From assembly GCA_023433655.1 (NCBI GenBank), contig JAEYUE010000279.1, positions 1 to 18,200 on the forward strand: a stretch of DNA of 18,200 nt, written 5' to 3'. The DNA comes from Pseudomonadota bacterium. Lineage in GTDB: Bacteria > Pseudomonadota > Alphaproteobacteria > Caulobacterales > Caulobacteraceae. Below are positions 6,563 to 15,281 of this stretch, in pieces; the first letter of the stretch is position 1; the number at the start of each line of letters is the position of its first letter. The notes under the pieces were generated by a model. That model did not search any database. It was given only the letters and a program-made list of their open reading frames with translations, and was not told where the DNA came from. The position numbers and the translations under genes were made by a program.

Positions 6563-8431
6563 ATGAACATCCGCAGTCTTCTGTTGAGCTCCGCCGCGGC
6601 GGCCAGCGTCCTGTTGGGGGCCGCGGCGGCGCAGGCGCAGACGGGCCAGGTCCCGCCGGTCGGCTCCGACGTCCGCTCGGCCCTGTCGCCCGGCCTGCAC
6701 GACGCCGGCCAGGCGATCTCCAACCTGACGCTCGAGTATTCGGTGCAGCCGGCGCCGGGCTTCTCTGATCCCGAGGCCATCTTCGCCCCGCCGACCCGCG
6801 AGGAAGTGGCGGCGATGCGCGCCCGCGCGGCGGCGGTCGAGGCGGGCACGGCGGAGCCTGCGCCCCGCCCCCGCTACAGCCCGCTGGCCATGGCCAACAG
6901 CGACATCGCGATGTCGGACGGCAAGCTGTTCGTCGGCAATTTCAACGGCTTCAACGCCTATGACGTCAGCGGCGAAAGCGCGCCCGAACTGGTGCTGTCG
7001 GTCGTCTGTCCGGGCGGCCAGGGCGACCTGTCGGTGCACGGGAACCTGCTGTTCATGTCGGTCGAGCAGAACCGCGCCCGCCTGGACTGCGGGGTCCGGG
7101 ACGCGGAAGGCGAGGTCAATGCGGAACGCTTCCGGGGCATCCGCATCTTCGACATCAGCGACCTGTCCGCGCCCCGCCAGATCGCGGCCGTGCAGACCTG
7201 CCGCGGATCGCACACCCACACCCTGGTTCCGAGCCCATCGGATCCGAACGTCCTCTACATCTACAACTCGGCCACCTCGAGCGTGCGCAAGAGCGACGAG
7301 CTGGCGATCTGCCAGGACGGAGAGCCGGGCGAGAACCCCGAGACGGCGCTGTATTCGATCGACGTCATCAAGGTCCCCTTGAACGCGCCGGAACAGGCGG
7401 CCATCGTCAACCGGCCGCGCATCTTCGCCGATCGCGAGACCGGCGAGATCGCCGGCCTGTGGAAGGGCGGACGGTTCGGCGTCGCCGGCCAGAACACGGC
7501 CCAGACCAACCACTGCCACGACATCACCGTCTATCCCGAACTGAAGCTGGCGGCCGGCGCCTGCAGCGGCAACGGCATCCTGCTGGACATCTCCGACCCC
7601 GAGAACCCGTCGCGGATTTCGGAGCTGTTCGATCCGGACATGTCCTACTGGCACTCGGCCACCTTCAACACGACCGGCGACCGGGTCCTGTTCACCGACG
7701 AGTGGGGCGGCGGCACCTCGGCGCGCTGCCGGGCCGAGGACCCGCACACCTGGGGCGCCGACCTGATCGCCACGATCGAGGACGGCAAGCTGGCCGGGCA
7801 GAGCTTCTTCAAGCTGCCGGCGGCGCAGGGTGCGACCGAAAACTGCGTGGCCCACAACGGCAACCTGGTGCCCGTGCCGGGCCGCGACCTGATGGTGCAG
7901 GCCTGGTACCAGGGCGGGGTGTCGATCGTCGACTTCACCGATCCGGCCCGGCCGATGGAGATCGCCTACTTCGACCGCGGACCGATCGACGCCGAACGGC
8001 TGAAGGTCGGCGGCCACTGGTCGGCCTACTGGCTCAACGGCCGCATCTACGCCAGCGAGATCGCGCGCGGCTTCGATGTTCTGCGGCTCAAGCCCAGCGA
8101 GCACCTGTCGGCAGCCGAAATCGCGGTGGCCGAACGGGTGATGGCCGGCACCATCAATCCCCAGACCCAGATGCGGCCGGCGTGGGAGGATCATCCGGAC
8201 GTGGCCACGGCCTATCTGGACCAGCTGGCGCGTTCGCAGGGGCTGGAGGCCCCACTGGCCGAGCGTGCGCGGACCGCGGTCGAGCAGTGGCGCAACGGCC
8301 GGGCCGACCGGCGCCGGATGGCCGAGCTGTCACGGGAGATCGGCGCCGTGCCGGAGAACGCTCCGGCCGCCGACGCGGCGCGGCGCAAGGCGCTGGCGGA
8401 CCTGCTCGGCCGTCTGGGCCAGCAGGGCTGA
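6563..8431 (+). CDS. Exported LVIVD-repeat beta-propeller protein
   Basis: 622 residues. A Sec signal peptide with AQAQ cleavage region ends near residue 26. The body (about 105-520) consists of blades with the pattern of an exposed loop followed by FDISDLSAPRQIA, LDISDPENPSRISEL or VDFTDPARPMEIAYF, the LVIVD repeat signature of a seven-bladed-type propeller. Eight cysteines after the signal peptide could form disulfides. His/Cys clusters C213-RGSHTH and NHCHD (316-320) may bind metal. The last ~100 residues are predicted helical and highly charged. GAGGGG precedes the ATG. Such proteins are often found beside DUF305 genes; the biochemical role is unknown, perhaps protein interaction or metal handling in the periplasm. 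Confidence 0.85.
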   Translation: MNIRSLLLSSAAAASVLLGAAAAQAQTGQVPPVGSDVRSALSPGLHDAGQAISNLTLEYSVQPAPGFSDPEAIFAPPTREEVAAMRARAAAVEAGTAEPAPRPRYSPLAMANSDIAMSDGKLFVGNFNGFNAYDVSGESAPELVLSVVCPGGQGDLSVHGNLLFMSVEQNRARLDCGVRDAEGEVNAERFRGIRIFDISDLSAPRQIAAVQTCRGSHTHTLVPSPSDPNVLYIYNSATSSVRKSDELAICQDGEPGENPETALYSIDVIKVPLNAPEQAAIVNRPRIFADRETGEIAGLWKGGRFGVAGQNTAQTNHCHDITVYPELKLAAGACSGNGILLDISDPENPSRISELFDPDMSYWHSATFNTTGDRVLFTDEWGGGTSARCRAEDPHTWGADLIATIEDGKLAGQSFFKLPAAQGATENCVAHNGNLVPVPGRDLMVQAWYQGGVSIVDFTDPARPMEIAYFDRGPIDAERLKVGGHWSAYWLNGRIYASEIARGFDVLRLKPSEHLSAAEIAVAERVMAGTINPQTQMRPAWEDHPDVATAYLDQLARSQGLEAPLAERARTAVEQWRNGRADRRRMAELSREIGAVPENAPAADAARRKALADLLGRLGQQG

Positions 8432-8442
8432 GGGAGGCCGGG

Positions 8443-8997
8443 ATGCGCCTGACGACCCTCGCCGCCGCCCTCTTCCTCGGATGCGCCGCCCCCGCGGCGG
8501 CGCAGACGTCCCCGCCTCCCGCTGCGCCCGCCGCCCCGGCTCCGCAGGCCGCCGACGTGGCCTCGCCCGAGGCGATCGTGGCCGCCCTGTACGACGTCAT
8601 CTCCGGCGACGCCGGGGTGGAGCGGGACTGGGACCGGTTCCGGTCGCTGTTCCACCCGACCGCGCGGTTGCAGCCGTCCGGCGTCAACCGCGAAGGCGTC
8701 GGGGTCGCCCGCTCGATCACCCCCGAGGAATATATCGAGCGCAGCGGCCCCCTGCTGATGCGCGACGGCTTCCACGAGCGGGAGATCGCCAGCCGGTCCG
8801 AACGGTTCGGACACATGGTTCACGTCTGGTCGACCTATGACAGCGTGCACAGCCGATCGGACGCAACGCCGTTCATGCGCGGGATCAACAGCATCCAGCT
8901 GTTCCACGACGGGACCCGCTGGTGGATTCTCAGCGTCTACTGGCTGGCCGAAACCCCTGACACGCCGATTCCGTCGCCGTACCTGCCCGTCGGCTGA
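8443..8997 (+). CDS. Exported NTF2/SnoaL-like protein
   Basis: 184 residues. A signal peptide (MRLTTLAAALFLGCAAPAAA, probably cut near residue 20) is followed by a Pro/Ala-rich linker (24-37). The alpha+beta cone fold is suggested by EAIVAALYDVISGDAGVERD, WDRFRSLFHPTARLQP, then VHVWSTYDSVHS and GINSIQLFHDGTRWWILSVY, typical of nuclear-transport-factor-2-like domains. These may be enzymes or ligand-binding proteins; no catalytic residues can be assigned. The cysteine at 14 has a poor lipobox, so a lipoprotein is less likely. GGAGG lies five bases upstream, and only 11 bases separate it from the LVIVD gene, so it is the third gene of the DUF305 operon. Confidence 0.8.
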   Translation: MRLTTLAAALFLGCAAPAAAQTSPPPAAPAAPAPQAADVASPEAIVAALYDVISGDAGVERDWDRFRSLFHPTARLQPSGVNREGVGVARSITPEEYIERSGPLLMRDGFHEREIASRSERFGHMVHVWSTYDSVHSRSDATPFMRGINSIQLFHDGTRWWILSVYWLAETPDTPIPSPYLPVG

Positions 8998-9073
8998 GGC
9001 CGGCGGCGCCGGGAGGTGATTTGATCGGCCTTTCGCAACTGCGTAAGGAGTGGACGCCGATCCGGGAGTCGCC

Positions 9074-10279
<1,206 letters not shown>

Positions 10280-10380
10280 TCCTGGTCAACCCCCAGCCCA
10301 AGCGACGGGATTAGGCTGAGACTTGGGACACAGCCCATCCTGCGGGATGTGTTCCGAGGAAGCTGTCCGGAACCCGCGCC

Positions 10381-11577
10381 ATGCTCCGCCTGACCTACAC
10401 CACCGCCCTCGCGGCCGTGCTCGTCCTGTCCGCAAGCCAGGCCCCGGCCCAGAGCCAGCGATCCACCGGCCCGGTCGCGACCTACTGGGTCACCGCCCGT
10501 ACCAGCGCCGGTCTCCCGGTGGGCGGTGCGGACTTCGATCCGATGGCGATGATGTCCGGCGGCGGGGTTCAGAAATCCCTCCGGCTGCAGCTCCAGAGCG
10601 GACGCACGGTCGCCTCCCCGAACGCAGACCATGAACCGCCGGCCGGCCTGAACACCGGTCTCCTGCCGCTGGTCACGCCAGGGGGCCAAACGGCCGCGCC
10701 GCCTTCGGAGTTCGCTCCGCCGACCCGAGGCGAGAGCGGGCGCGTGCGGATGTTGATCTATCACGGGTGCGGCGAGGCGACGGGTCCCGGCCAGCCGCTG
10801 GTGATCGAGATTTCCAGCGACGACCCGGGCTCGGGCGCCAGCCAGATGGCCTCCATGATGGAGGCGGTGCAGCTTACGCCGGAGACGGCCCCCTCTCCGG
10901 GGGCGGGCCGAACCTATGGCGAGTGGCCGAACGACCGCTCGAGCCAGGCAATTCCGGCGAGCGGCTCCTTGGTGGGCGAGCATCTGGTCCGCGGCAACTA
11001 CACACCGGACATCTCCTTCCGGCTCGGGGCGGATCAGGACTTCATGGAGCCGATCCGGCTGACCGGGGTGGCCGACGGCGGACCACTGGGCTGGAACCCG
11101 GTCGGCGGCGCCCACGGCTACTTCGCCATGACCATGGGCGGCAACGAGGCCGGGGACATGGTGGTCTGGACCTCAAGCGAAGTTCCGGTTTCATTCGGCC
11201 AAATCCCGGACATCCTGTCGCCCACTGACGTGGAGCGTCTGGTCCGCCAGGGCGTGGTCCTGCCGGCGTCGACGACCCGCTGCCCGATCCCCCGCGCCGT
11301 GCAAACGGCGGCGCCCGAGTCGATGCTGCGGGTCATCGCCTTCGGGGGCGAGGCGAACTTCAGTCACCCGCCGCGGCCCGCCAATGAGCGCGAGACATGG
11401 AACATCGAGTATGCGGTCAAGGTCCGCTACACCTCGGTCGTTTCGACGATCCTCGGCATGGACATGAGCGAATTCGCTGACGATGGCCGCCGCGAAACGC
11501 CCGACTCGCGTCAGCCGCCTCCCAACCCTGCCGACGTCCTGCGCGGCGCTCTGGGCCGCATCATCCGCCCGCGTTAG
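10381..11577 (+). CDS. Exported protein of unknown function
   Basis: 398 residues. A signal peptide (MLRLTYTTALAAVLVLSASQ, cut near residues 23-25) and no further membrane span. The mature part is rich in Gly, Pro and Ser and probably beta-structured. Only two cysteines remain (in YHGCGEA and TTRCPIPRA), which could form one disulfide. A Met/Gly stretch (DPMAMMSGGG) and a Pro-rich tail (ETPDSRQPPPNPADVLRGAL) are visible. I do not recognise a family; related hypothetical proteins in the same order are plausible. GC3 is high and the frame is intact, so it is a real gene. The ribosome site is weak. Its stop is four bases inside the convergent polyprenyl synthase stop. Confidence 0.72.
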   Translation: MLRLTYTTALAAVLVLSASQAPAQSQRSTGPVATYWVTARTSAGLPVGGADFDPMAMMSGGGVQKSLRLQLQSGRTVASPNADHEPPAGLNTGLLPLVTPGGQTAAPPSEFAPPTRGESGRVRMLIYHGCGEATGPGQPLVIEISSDDPGSGASQMASMMEAVQLTPETAPSPGAGRTYGEWPNDRSSQAIPASGSLVGEHLVRGNYTPDISFRLGADQDFMEPIRLTGVADGGPLGWNPVGGAHGYFAMTMGGNEAGDMVVWTSSEVPVSFGQIPDILSPTDVERLVRQGVVLPASTTRCPIPRAVQTAAPESMLRVIAFGGEANFSHPPRPANERETWNIEYAVKVRYTSVVSTILGMDMSEFADDGRRETPDSRQPPPNPADVLRGALGRIIRPR

Positions 11578-12602
11578 GCCGCCCGGCTGACCGCGAAGTC
11601 GGCGAGTTGCTCCAGCGCGTCGCACCAATCGCCCGGCGGCAGCGGCTTGAGGGCCTCCTGGGCCGCAGCGGCGTACTCCCAGGCGGTGTCGAGGGTCCCG
11701 CTGATGGCCCCCGTGCCGACGACCAGTTCGCGGGCGCGGCGGAAGTCGTCGTCGGTGCGCTGGCCCTGGTTGATCGTGCGCTCCCAGAAAGCGTCCTCGC
11801 GCCCGCGCGTGCGAGCCACGGCCAGCAGCAACGGCAGGGTCACCTTGCCCTCGTGGAAGTCGTCGCCGGCGTTCTTGCCGAGCGTCGAGGAGGCGCCGCC
11901 GTAATCGAGGGCGTCATCGGCCAGCTGGAAGGCGATGCCGAGGTTGAGCCCATAGGCGCGGAGCGCCTGAACCGCCGTCTCGTCGGCGCCGGCCCCGACC
12001 GCGCCGGCCTCGGCGGCGGCGGCGAACAGCTCGGCGGTCTTGGCCGAGATGATGCGCAGATAGGTGTCCTGGTCGAGGTTCAGATCGTGAGCGCGGGTCA
12101 GCTGCAGCACCTCCCCCTCGGAGATGACGCTGGAGGCGGTGGCGAGGATGCCGAGAGCCCGCATCTGGCCGGTCTCGACCATCAGCTCGAAGGCGCGGGC
12201 GAACAGGAAGTCCCCGACCAGCACGCTGGACGGCGCGCCCCAGATCAGGTGGGCAGCGGTCTTGCCGCGGCGCAGGTTGGAGCCGTCGACCACGTCGTCG
12301 TGCAGCAGGGTGGCGGTGTGGATGAACTCGACCGCCGCGGCGAGCTTGCGGGCGGCGTCGATCTCGTCCTCGGCGCCGGAGGCCCGAGCCGCCGCGATCG
12401 TCAGCAGCGGTCGCAACCGCTTGCCCCCGGCCGAGACGAGATGCTCGGCCAGAAGGGGAATCACCGGCACCTGCGACTGCATGCGCTCGACGATCAGGGC
12501 GTCGACGGCGGCCATGTCGCGCTTCGCCAGCCGCACCAGCGGTTCGACGTCGCCCTTGGGGCGGGACTGGGCGACGGGAACTGCGTCCAAGGGAGAACTC
12601 AT
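11574..12602 (-). CDS. ispB: Octaprenyl/polyprenyl diphosphate synthase
   Basis: 342 residues. All trans-prenyltransferase landmarks are present: GGKRLRP (59-65), the first aspartate-rich motif DDVVD (102-106), RRGK (111-114), the second motif DDALD (229-233) and GDDFHEGKVTLPLLLA downstream. It extends farnesyl diphosphate with isopentenyl diphosphate, Mg-dependent, to make the ubiquinone side chain; chain length (probably C50 in alphaproteobacteria) cannot be read from the sequence. The frame is open upstream to 12716, but the ATG at 12602 gives the family N-terminus and avoids overlapping the divergent methyltransferase gene. No strong ribosome site. It is convergent with the unknown exported gene (four-base overlap). 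Confidence 0.93.
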   Translation of the reverse strand: MSSPLDAVPVAQSRPKGDVEPLVRLAKRDMAAVDALIVERMQSQVPVIPLLAEHLVSAGGKRLRPLLTIAAARASGAEDEIDAARKLAAAVEFIHTATLLHDDVVDGSNLRRGKTAAHLIWGAPSSVLVGDFLFARAFELMVETGQMRALGILATASSVISEGEVLQLTRAHDLNLDQDTYLRIISAKTAELFAAAAEAGAVGAGADETAVQALRAYGLNLGIAFQLADDALDYGGASSTLGKNAGDDFHEGKVTLPLLLAVARTRGREDAFWERTINQGQRTDDDFRRARELVVGTGAISGTLDTAWEYAAAAQEALKPLPPGDWCDALEQLADFAVSRAA

Positions 12603-12703
12603 GGGCACGGCGCGACGGGAGGACACGCCAGAAAATCCGGCCGCCGCTTGCAGGGCGGCGATGCGGCGCACAATGGTGATCGGGCCATGAAGGGTCAAGC
12701 CGC

Positions 12704-13462
12704 GTGACCGCCGCACCGTTCCCCCCCGACGCAGCCGCCGTCGTCGAGAACGCCTTGCTGGGCGGGCGCGTCCGCCTGCGCCAGCCGGCGAGGGGCTATC
12801 GCGCCGGGATGGACGCCGCCCTGCTCGCAGCGGCGGTCGAAGCGAGGCCGGGCCAGCGTGTAATCGAGGCCGGCAGCGGCGCCGGTGCGGTGTTGATGCA
12901 GATCGCGGCGCGCTGGCCGGGCGTACGCCTGACCGGGCTCGAGCGGGATCCGGCGATGGCGGCGCTGGCGCGGGAGAACGCCGTCCTGAACGATGCCGAC
13001 GCCGAGATCGTCGAGGGCGATGTGGCCGCGGGATTCCGGGCGTTGGGACTGCCGCCTTTCGATCACGCCGTCTCCAACCCGCCCTTCTTCGACGATCCCG
13101 GCGCCCTGCGGCCTCCCGCCCCCGGCAAGCGCGGCGCCTGGCTGGCCGACGATGGTCTGGCGGCCTGGACGCAGTTCCTGCTGAAGGCCGTCGGAGAGGG
13201 CGGGACGATCACCATGATCCATCGCGCGGATCGCCTGGCGGACCTTCTGGACCTGTTGGGGAGCACGGCCGGCTCGTTCGCGGTGCGGCCGGTGCACGCC
13301 TTCGCCGACGAACCGGCCAAGCGCGTGCTGGTGCGCGCGGTGAAGACCGGCAAGGCGCCGTTGCGCCTCTTGCCAGCCCTGGTGCTTCACGACCGGAGCG
13401 GCGGAAAACATACCCCCGGGGCGGAAGCCGTCCTGCGTGGCGGGGCGGCGCTGGAGTGGTGA
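12704..13462 (+). CDS. TrmN6/YfiC-like N6-adenine methyltransferase
   Basis: 252 residues, GTG start at 12704 with AAGGG nine bases upstream. The N-terminal VRLRQPARGYRAGMDAALLA is the typical entry of this family, followed by the SAM-binding motif EAGSGAGAVLMQIAARWPG (55-73) and the catalytic NPPFF (125-129), characteristic of amino-methyltransferases acting on N6 of adenine. Escherichia coli YfiC (TrmN6) modifies A37 of valine tRNA1; the same substrate is inferred but not shown here. Cytosolic. It is divergent from ispB with a 101-base gap, an arrangement I believe is common in Caulobacterales but cannot verify. Confidence 0.88.
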   Translation: MTAAPFPPDAAAVVENALLGGRVRLRQPARGYRAGMDAALLAAAVEARPGQRVIEAGSGAGAVLMQIAARWPGVRLTGLERDPAMAALARENAVLNDADAEIVEGDVAAGFRALGLPPFDHAVSNPPFFDDPGALRPPAPGKRGAWLADDGLAAWTQFLLKAVGEGGTITMIHRADRLADLLDLLGSTAGSFAVRPVHAFADEPAKRVLVRAVKTGKAPLRLLPALVLHDRSGGKHTPGAEAVLRGGAALEW

Positions 13463-13475
13463 ATCGGCGCGAAGA

Positions 13476-13754
13476 TCAGTGAATGCCGCGCCGACGGCGG
13501 GCGACGAGATCATCCACCGACGCCTTGGCGCTGTCGGACCAGCCGTCCGTCTCGTCCTGCTCCCGTCGCCGGTCGGCCTCAAGCGCGCTGGCGAGCGCGG
13601 GGCTGTGCATCCAGGACAGAAAGGTCAGCCGCAGGCTCCCGCCGAGCGCCAGGACGATGATCGCCGAGACCAGGAGCGGCGGCCCGTACACGACCAGCCG
13701 CTGGACAAGTTCCGGCTGGGTGAAGAACCATTCGCTGAAATGTTCGATCGACAT
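13476..13754 (-). CDS. Small single-span membrane protein of unknown function
   Basis: 92 residues. One hydrophobic helix (about 22-45) is followed by a charged C-terminal half (EADRRREQDETDGW, then VDDLVARRRRGIH). GGGAG lies 11 bases before the ATG, and the frame ends 14 bases from the convergent methyltransferase gene. No family recognised. The composition is protein-like (Phe, Trp and Tyr near the membrane interface), so it is likely real, but it is short. Confidence 0.6.
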   Translation of the reverse strand: MSIEHFSEWFFTQPELVQRLVVYGPPLLVSAIIVLALGGSLRLTFLSWMHSPALASALEADRRREQDETDGWSDSAKASVDDLVARRRRGIH

Positions 13755-13851
13755 CCAGCCATTTTCTCCCGCCGGCCGTGAACGCCGGCTTACCGGTGAA
13801 GCGAACCGGGTCCGCCTTCTCCCCGCCGTCGAGACGCGCTAGGACCGCGCC

Positions 13852-14463
13852 ATGTCGCTGCGCCCCCTGTTCGTCACCCAGGTTTACGAGGCCACGCTCG
13901 CCGCCGCGCCGGGCTTTGCGGCCTTCAACGCGGCGCTGGCCGATGCGTGCCGGATGCTGGCGGCGGAGGATCAGGCGGGCCGGGCCTGGTGCCGCACGCA
14001 CGGCTATCGCGGCTACACCTCCTACGGCTCGCTCACCGACCTGCCGCAGCGCCTGCCCGAGTTCGCGGAGTTGAAGCGGCTCCTCGACAGGCACGCGCAA
14101 GCCTATGCCAAGGCTTTGCATTTCGATCTGGCGAGGCGGCCGAAGCTGGACAATCTGTGGGTCAACATCCTGAAGCCGGGCGGCGGCCACACCGGCCACA
14201 TCCATCCGCACGCCTTCCTGAGCGGAACCGTCTATGTGGAGGTGCCCGACGGAGCGTCGGCCCTGAAGCTGGAAGATCCGAGGCTTCCGATGATGATGGC
14301 GCGTCCGGGCGTCAGCCCCGGGGCGCCCGAGGCCGACCAGCCGTTCGTCTATCTGGCGCCGCGACCCGGCACGGTGCTGATGTGGGAAAGCTGGCTCCGC
14401 CACGAAGTGCCCGCCAATTCCGCGCGGAGCGAACGCATCTCGATCAGCTTCAACTACGCCTGA
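13852..14463 (+). CDS. TIGR02466 family putative 2OG-Fe(II) oxygenase
   Basis: 203 residues, the usual length. LWVNILKPGGGHTGHIHPHA (102-121) and the following LSGTVYVEVPDGASALKLED are signature stretches of TIGR02466, a jelly-roll oxygenase family. Likely iron ligands come from the His cluster (H116, H118 or H120) and H184 in SWLRHEVPAN, with R195 placed to bind 2-oxoglutarate. Substrate unknown. AGGA lies seven bases upstream of the ATG. The same bases form GCTAGGAC, close to a Caulobacter -10 box, so a leaderless transcript is also conceivable. Upstream neighbour is convergent, so it is transcribed from its own promoter. Confidence 0.87.
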   Translation: MSLRPLFVTQVYEATLAAAPGFAAFNAALADACRMLAAEDQAGRAWCRTHGYRGYTSYGSLTDLPQRLPEFAELKRLLDRHAQAYAKALHFDLARRPKLDNLWVNILKPGGGHTGHIHPHAFLSGTVYVEVPDGASALKLEDPRLPMMMARPGVSPGAPEADQPFVYLAPRPGTVLMWESWLRHEVPANSARSERISISFNYA

Positions 14464-14557
14464 CGGCGGCGTTAACGGTGCCGGTTAAGCCTGCGCGAAC
14501 ACTGATGGACGATGATGCGCCTAGGCCGATCACCGGTCTCCTAGCGACTGCGCCGAC

Positions 14558-14914
14558 ATGTTCCTGCCCCGCGCCACCGGCATGATTCTGCTGCTCTACA
14601 GCGGCTTCCACATGACTCTGGGCCTGTGGGTGCCGCAGTTTCCGTGGCTGCTGACCGGCGTCCTCCTGATTGTCGGGGCCATCGCCCTGCTCGCCTGCCG
14701 TCCATGGTCCCGCGTGGTGGTCTATGCGGCCGCCCTGGCCGCGGCGGCGATCGGACTGATCGGCCAGGTGGACGCAGCCGGAGCGGCCAAGGCGGACGTC
14801 GAGCTTGCGGTGGTCATCTGGAGCCTGTGGACCTCGCTCTGGCTCGCCGTGGCCTACGTCGGCGCCCGCTATCTCCCGGGCGAAGCCGATCTCACGGACG
14901 ACTTCCAGGCCTAG
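14558..14914 (+). CDS. Four-span membrane protein of unknown function
   Basis: 118 residues, four hydrophobic segments (about 8-24, 29-47, 52-70 and 82-103) with a short acidic tail (DLTDDFQA). No family recognised with confidence. No Shine-Dalgarno is visible before the ATG at 14558; a second ATG at 14582 is an alternative. Its last codons overlap the stop of the convergent csoR-like gene by four bases. The continuous hydrophobic pattern and GC3 support a real gene. Confidence 0.65.
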   Translation: MFLPRATGMILLLYSGFHMTLGLWVPQFPWLLTGVLLIVGAIALLACRPWSRVVVYAAALAAAAIGLIGQVDAAGAAKADVELAVVIWSLWTSLWLAVAYVGARYLPGEADLTDDFQA

Positions 14915-15186
14915 CGCTCGGCCCGTTCCAGCAGCTCGATGATCTCGGCGGCCTTGCGGCGCTGCTGCTCGACGTCGCCCGAGACGATGGCGTCCTCGAT
15001 GCAATGGTTGAGGTGGCCCCTGAGCATCTCGCCTTCGAACCGCCCGAGGGCCGCGCGAATGGCGCGAACCTGGGTGAGCACGTCGATGCAGTAGCGGCCT
15101 TCCTCGACCATGCGCGCCACCCCCCTCACCTGCCCTTCGATACGGTTCAGGCGATTCAACAGCTTCGGCTTGTCGTGATGCTCCAT
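14911..15186 (-). CDS. csoR: CsoR-type copper-sensing repressor
   Basis: 91 residues, starting at the ATG at 15186 with AGGAG six bases upstream; the open frame continues to 15327 but that part crosses the promoters and operators. The all-helical DUF156 fold is recognised from LLNRLNRIEGQVRGVARMVE and CIDVLTQVRAIRAAL. The Cu(I) ligands of CsoR are present as C33, H58 and C62 (GHLNHC), which separates it from the Ni sensor RcnR and the formaldehyde sensor FrmR. The apo tetramer binds the operators between it and the copper ATPase; Cu(I) releases it. Divergent from copA, 95 bases apart; two matching operators sit in between, so it probably represses both genes. Confidence 0.92.
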   Translation of the reverse strand: MEHHDKPKLLNRLNRIEGQVRGVARMVEEGRYCIDVLTQVRAIRAALGRFEGEMLRGHLNHCIEDAIVSGDVEQQRRKAAEIIELLERAER

Positions 15187-15208
15187 AACGGGCTCCTTGC
15201 TTTGCGGA

Positions 15209-15237
15209 TTTATACCCTGCCGGGGTAATTTGCACAA
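15209..15237 (-). promoter_or_regulatory. csoR promoter
   Basis: On the minus strand TTGTGC (15237-15232), 17 bases, TATAAA (15214-15209), a good sigma-70-type promoter. The spacer contains operator site 1. Transcription would start near 15202, giving a leader of about 15 bases with the AGGAG site. Confidence 0.6.
15213..15227. promoter_or_regulatory. CsoR operator site 1 (csoR side)
   Basis: TACCCTGCCGGGGTA: arms TACCC/GGGTA around a five-base spacer, the G-tract inverted repeat recognised by CsoR proteins. It lies between the -35 and -10 boxes of the csoR promoter. Confidence 0.75.
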
Positions 15238-15258
15238 TACCCGATAGGGGTATATAGG
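15230..15258 (+). promoter_or_regulatory. copA promoter
   Basis: TTGCAC (15230-15235), 17 bases, TATAGG (15253-15258). The spacer is filled by operator site 2. The -35 box shares four bases with the divergent csoR -35. Predicted start near 15265, with GGAG at 15271-15274 before the copA ATG. Confidence 0.6.
15237..15253. promoter_or_regulatory. CsoR operator site 2 (copA side)
   Basis: ATACCCGATAGGGGTAT is a perfect inverted repeat with six-base arms (ATACCC/GGGTAT) and a five-base spacer, the same geometry as site 1. The site centres are 25 bases apart. It lies between the -35 and -10 boxes of the copA promoter. Confidence 0.82.
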
Positions 15259-15281
15259 CGACGTGGAAACGGAGTCCCGAG

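Noticed and set aside
6482..8194. 570-codon open frame antisense to the LVIVD gene
   Set aside because: No recognisable motif; the sense strand has a signal peptide, repeats and a ribosome site. It also runs across the end of the DUF305 gene.
9021..9049. TTGATCG with TAAGGA downstream, before aspC
   Set aside because: Spacer is 16 and the boxes are poor matches to both ECF11 and housekeeping consensus; left as an unassigned possible promoter.
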